A DNA stretch of 5,213 bases from Hydrogenothermaceae bacterium (lineage in GTDB: Bacteria; Aquificota; Aquificia; Aquificales; Hydrogenothermaceae): the NCBI GenBank assembly GCA_027052485.1, contig JALUFA010000045.1:1-5213 (forward strand). Reading direction: 5' to 3'. Positions 4,933 through 5,213 of the stretch are shown here, one piece after another; position 1 is the stretch's first letter, and each line of letters opens with the position of its first letter. Below the pieces are notes generated by a model that saw only the letters and a list, made by a program, of their open reading frames with translations, was not told the origin of the DNA and searched no databases. The position numbers were made by a program, and so were the translations under genes.

Positions 4933-5213
4933 TTGATTAAGGGCTTACTTAATAAGTCTCTTTCTCAAAATATAAAAGCATTTTTCGTACTATCTTATCT
5001 GCAACTGTTTGTATACTCAATAGCCCATTATATGAAGGGAGACTTAGAGAGGTATACTCCCTTTTTTACTCTGTCGGGCTTAACATTCATTGGCGGTTAT
5101 CTTTACTATACTCACAAACGAGATTATGTCAAAACCCTTCTAATTTTCTTCATTGCAAGTGCTGTTGCCGTACTTCCAGCATTTGTCTTTGGAGGGTTAG
5201 ATAATACCGGCTA
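4933..5213 (+). CDS. Membrane protein N-terminus, probably TrkH-type K+ transporter
   Basis: The frame is open from TTG at 4933 to the right edge, giving 93 whole codons. TTG is chosen because an almost complete Shine-Dalgarno sequence lies just upstream and the first ATG in frame would cut into the first membrane helix. Three hydrophobic segments are visible: about 15-33, 41-59 and 67-87, separated by charged loops (KGDLER, HKRDYVK). The third ends in AVLPAFVFGG. Two leading helices, a basic loop, then a helix ending in a Leu-Pro motif match the start of TrkH/KtrB potassium transporter subunits, where the first pore loop with its selectivity glycine would come next. That loop is outside the window, so the family call is tentative; another polytopic membrane protein is possible. 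The protein would sit in the inner membrane. It is transcribed divergently from bioF. Confidence 0.72.
   Translation, partial: MIKGLLNKSLSQNIKAFFVLSYLQLFVYSIAHYMKGDLERYTPFFTLSGLTFIGGYLYYTHKRDYVKTLLIFFIASAVAVLPAFVFGGLDNTG

Overview
This is an AT-rich, gene-dense bacterial window. Frequent ATA (Ile) and AGA/AGG (Arg) codons, Lys/Glu-rich proteins and very short intergenic gaps suggest a thermophile. The combination of DUF2173-type proteins, an SCP2-domain protein and a sigma-54 activator most resembles Aquificota (for example the Hydrogenothermaceae). That assignment comes from family recall, not from a marker gene. I see no RNA gene, CRISPR array, insertion sequence or other sign of a mobile element.

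Left block, plus strand (1-2537): the 3' end of one DUF2173-like gene, a complete tandem paralogue (173-499), a terminator-like hairpin, a one-domain SCP2 lipid-binding protein (545-928), and, one base later, a two-PAS sigma-54-dependent activator (930-2537). The order suggests a small sensing/regulatory unit: Roadblock-like small proteins, a hydrophobic-ligand binder, and a transcription activator with a cysteine-rich PAS domain. The 45-base gap before the SCP2 gene can fold in two mutually exclusive ways: a terminator, or a hairpin that hides the SCP2 ribosome binding site.

Right block, minus strand (4869 down to 2534): bioF (biotin synthesis), a 78-residue protein of unknown function that overlaps bioF by ATGA, and a D-2-hydroxyacid dehydrogenase of the hydroxypyruvate reductase type. 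The spacing indicates one operon. It converges on the activator so tightly that the two stop codons overlap within CTAA, leaving no space for an intergenic terminator.

Right edge, plus strand (4933-5213): the start of a membrane protein that looks like the N-terminus of a TrkH-type potassium transporter. It begins at TTG behind an almost perfect Shine-Dalgarno sequence. The divergent promoters of bioF and this gene appear to share one symmetric -10 box. No single spectacular new system is evident. The most interesting parts are the DUF2173/SCP2/activator module, the switch-like leader at 506-541, the shared -10 divergent promoter and the uncharacterised 78-residue gene.
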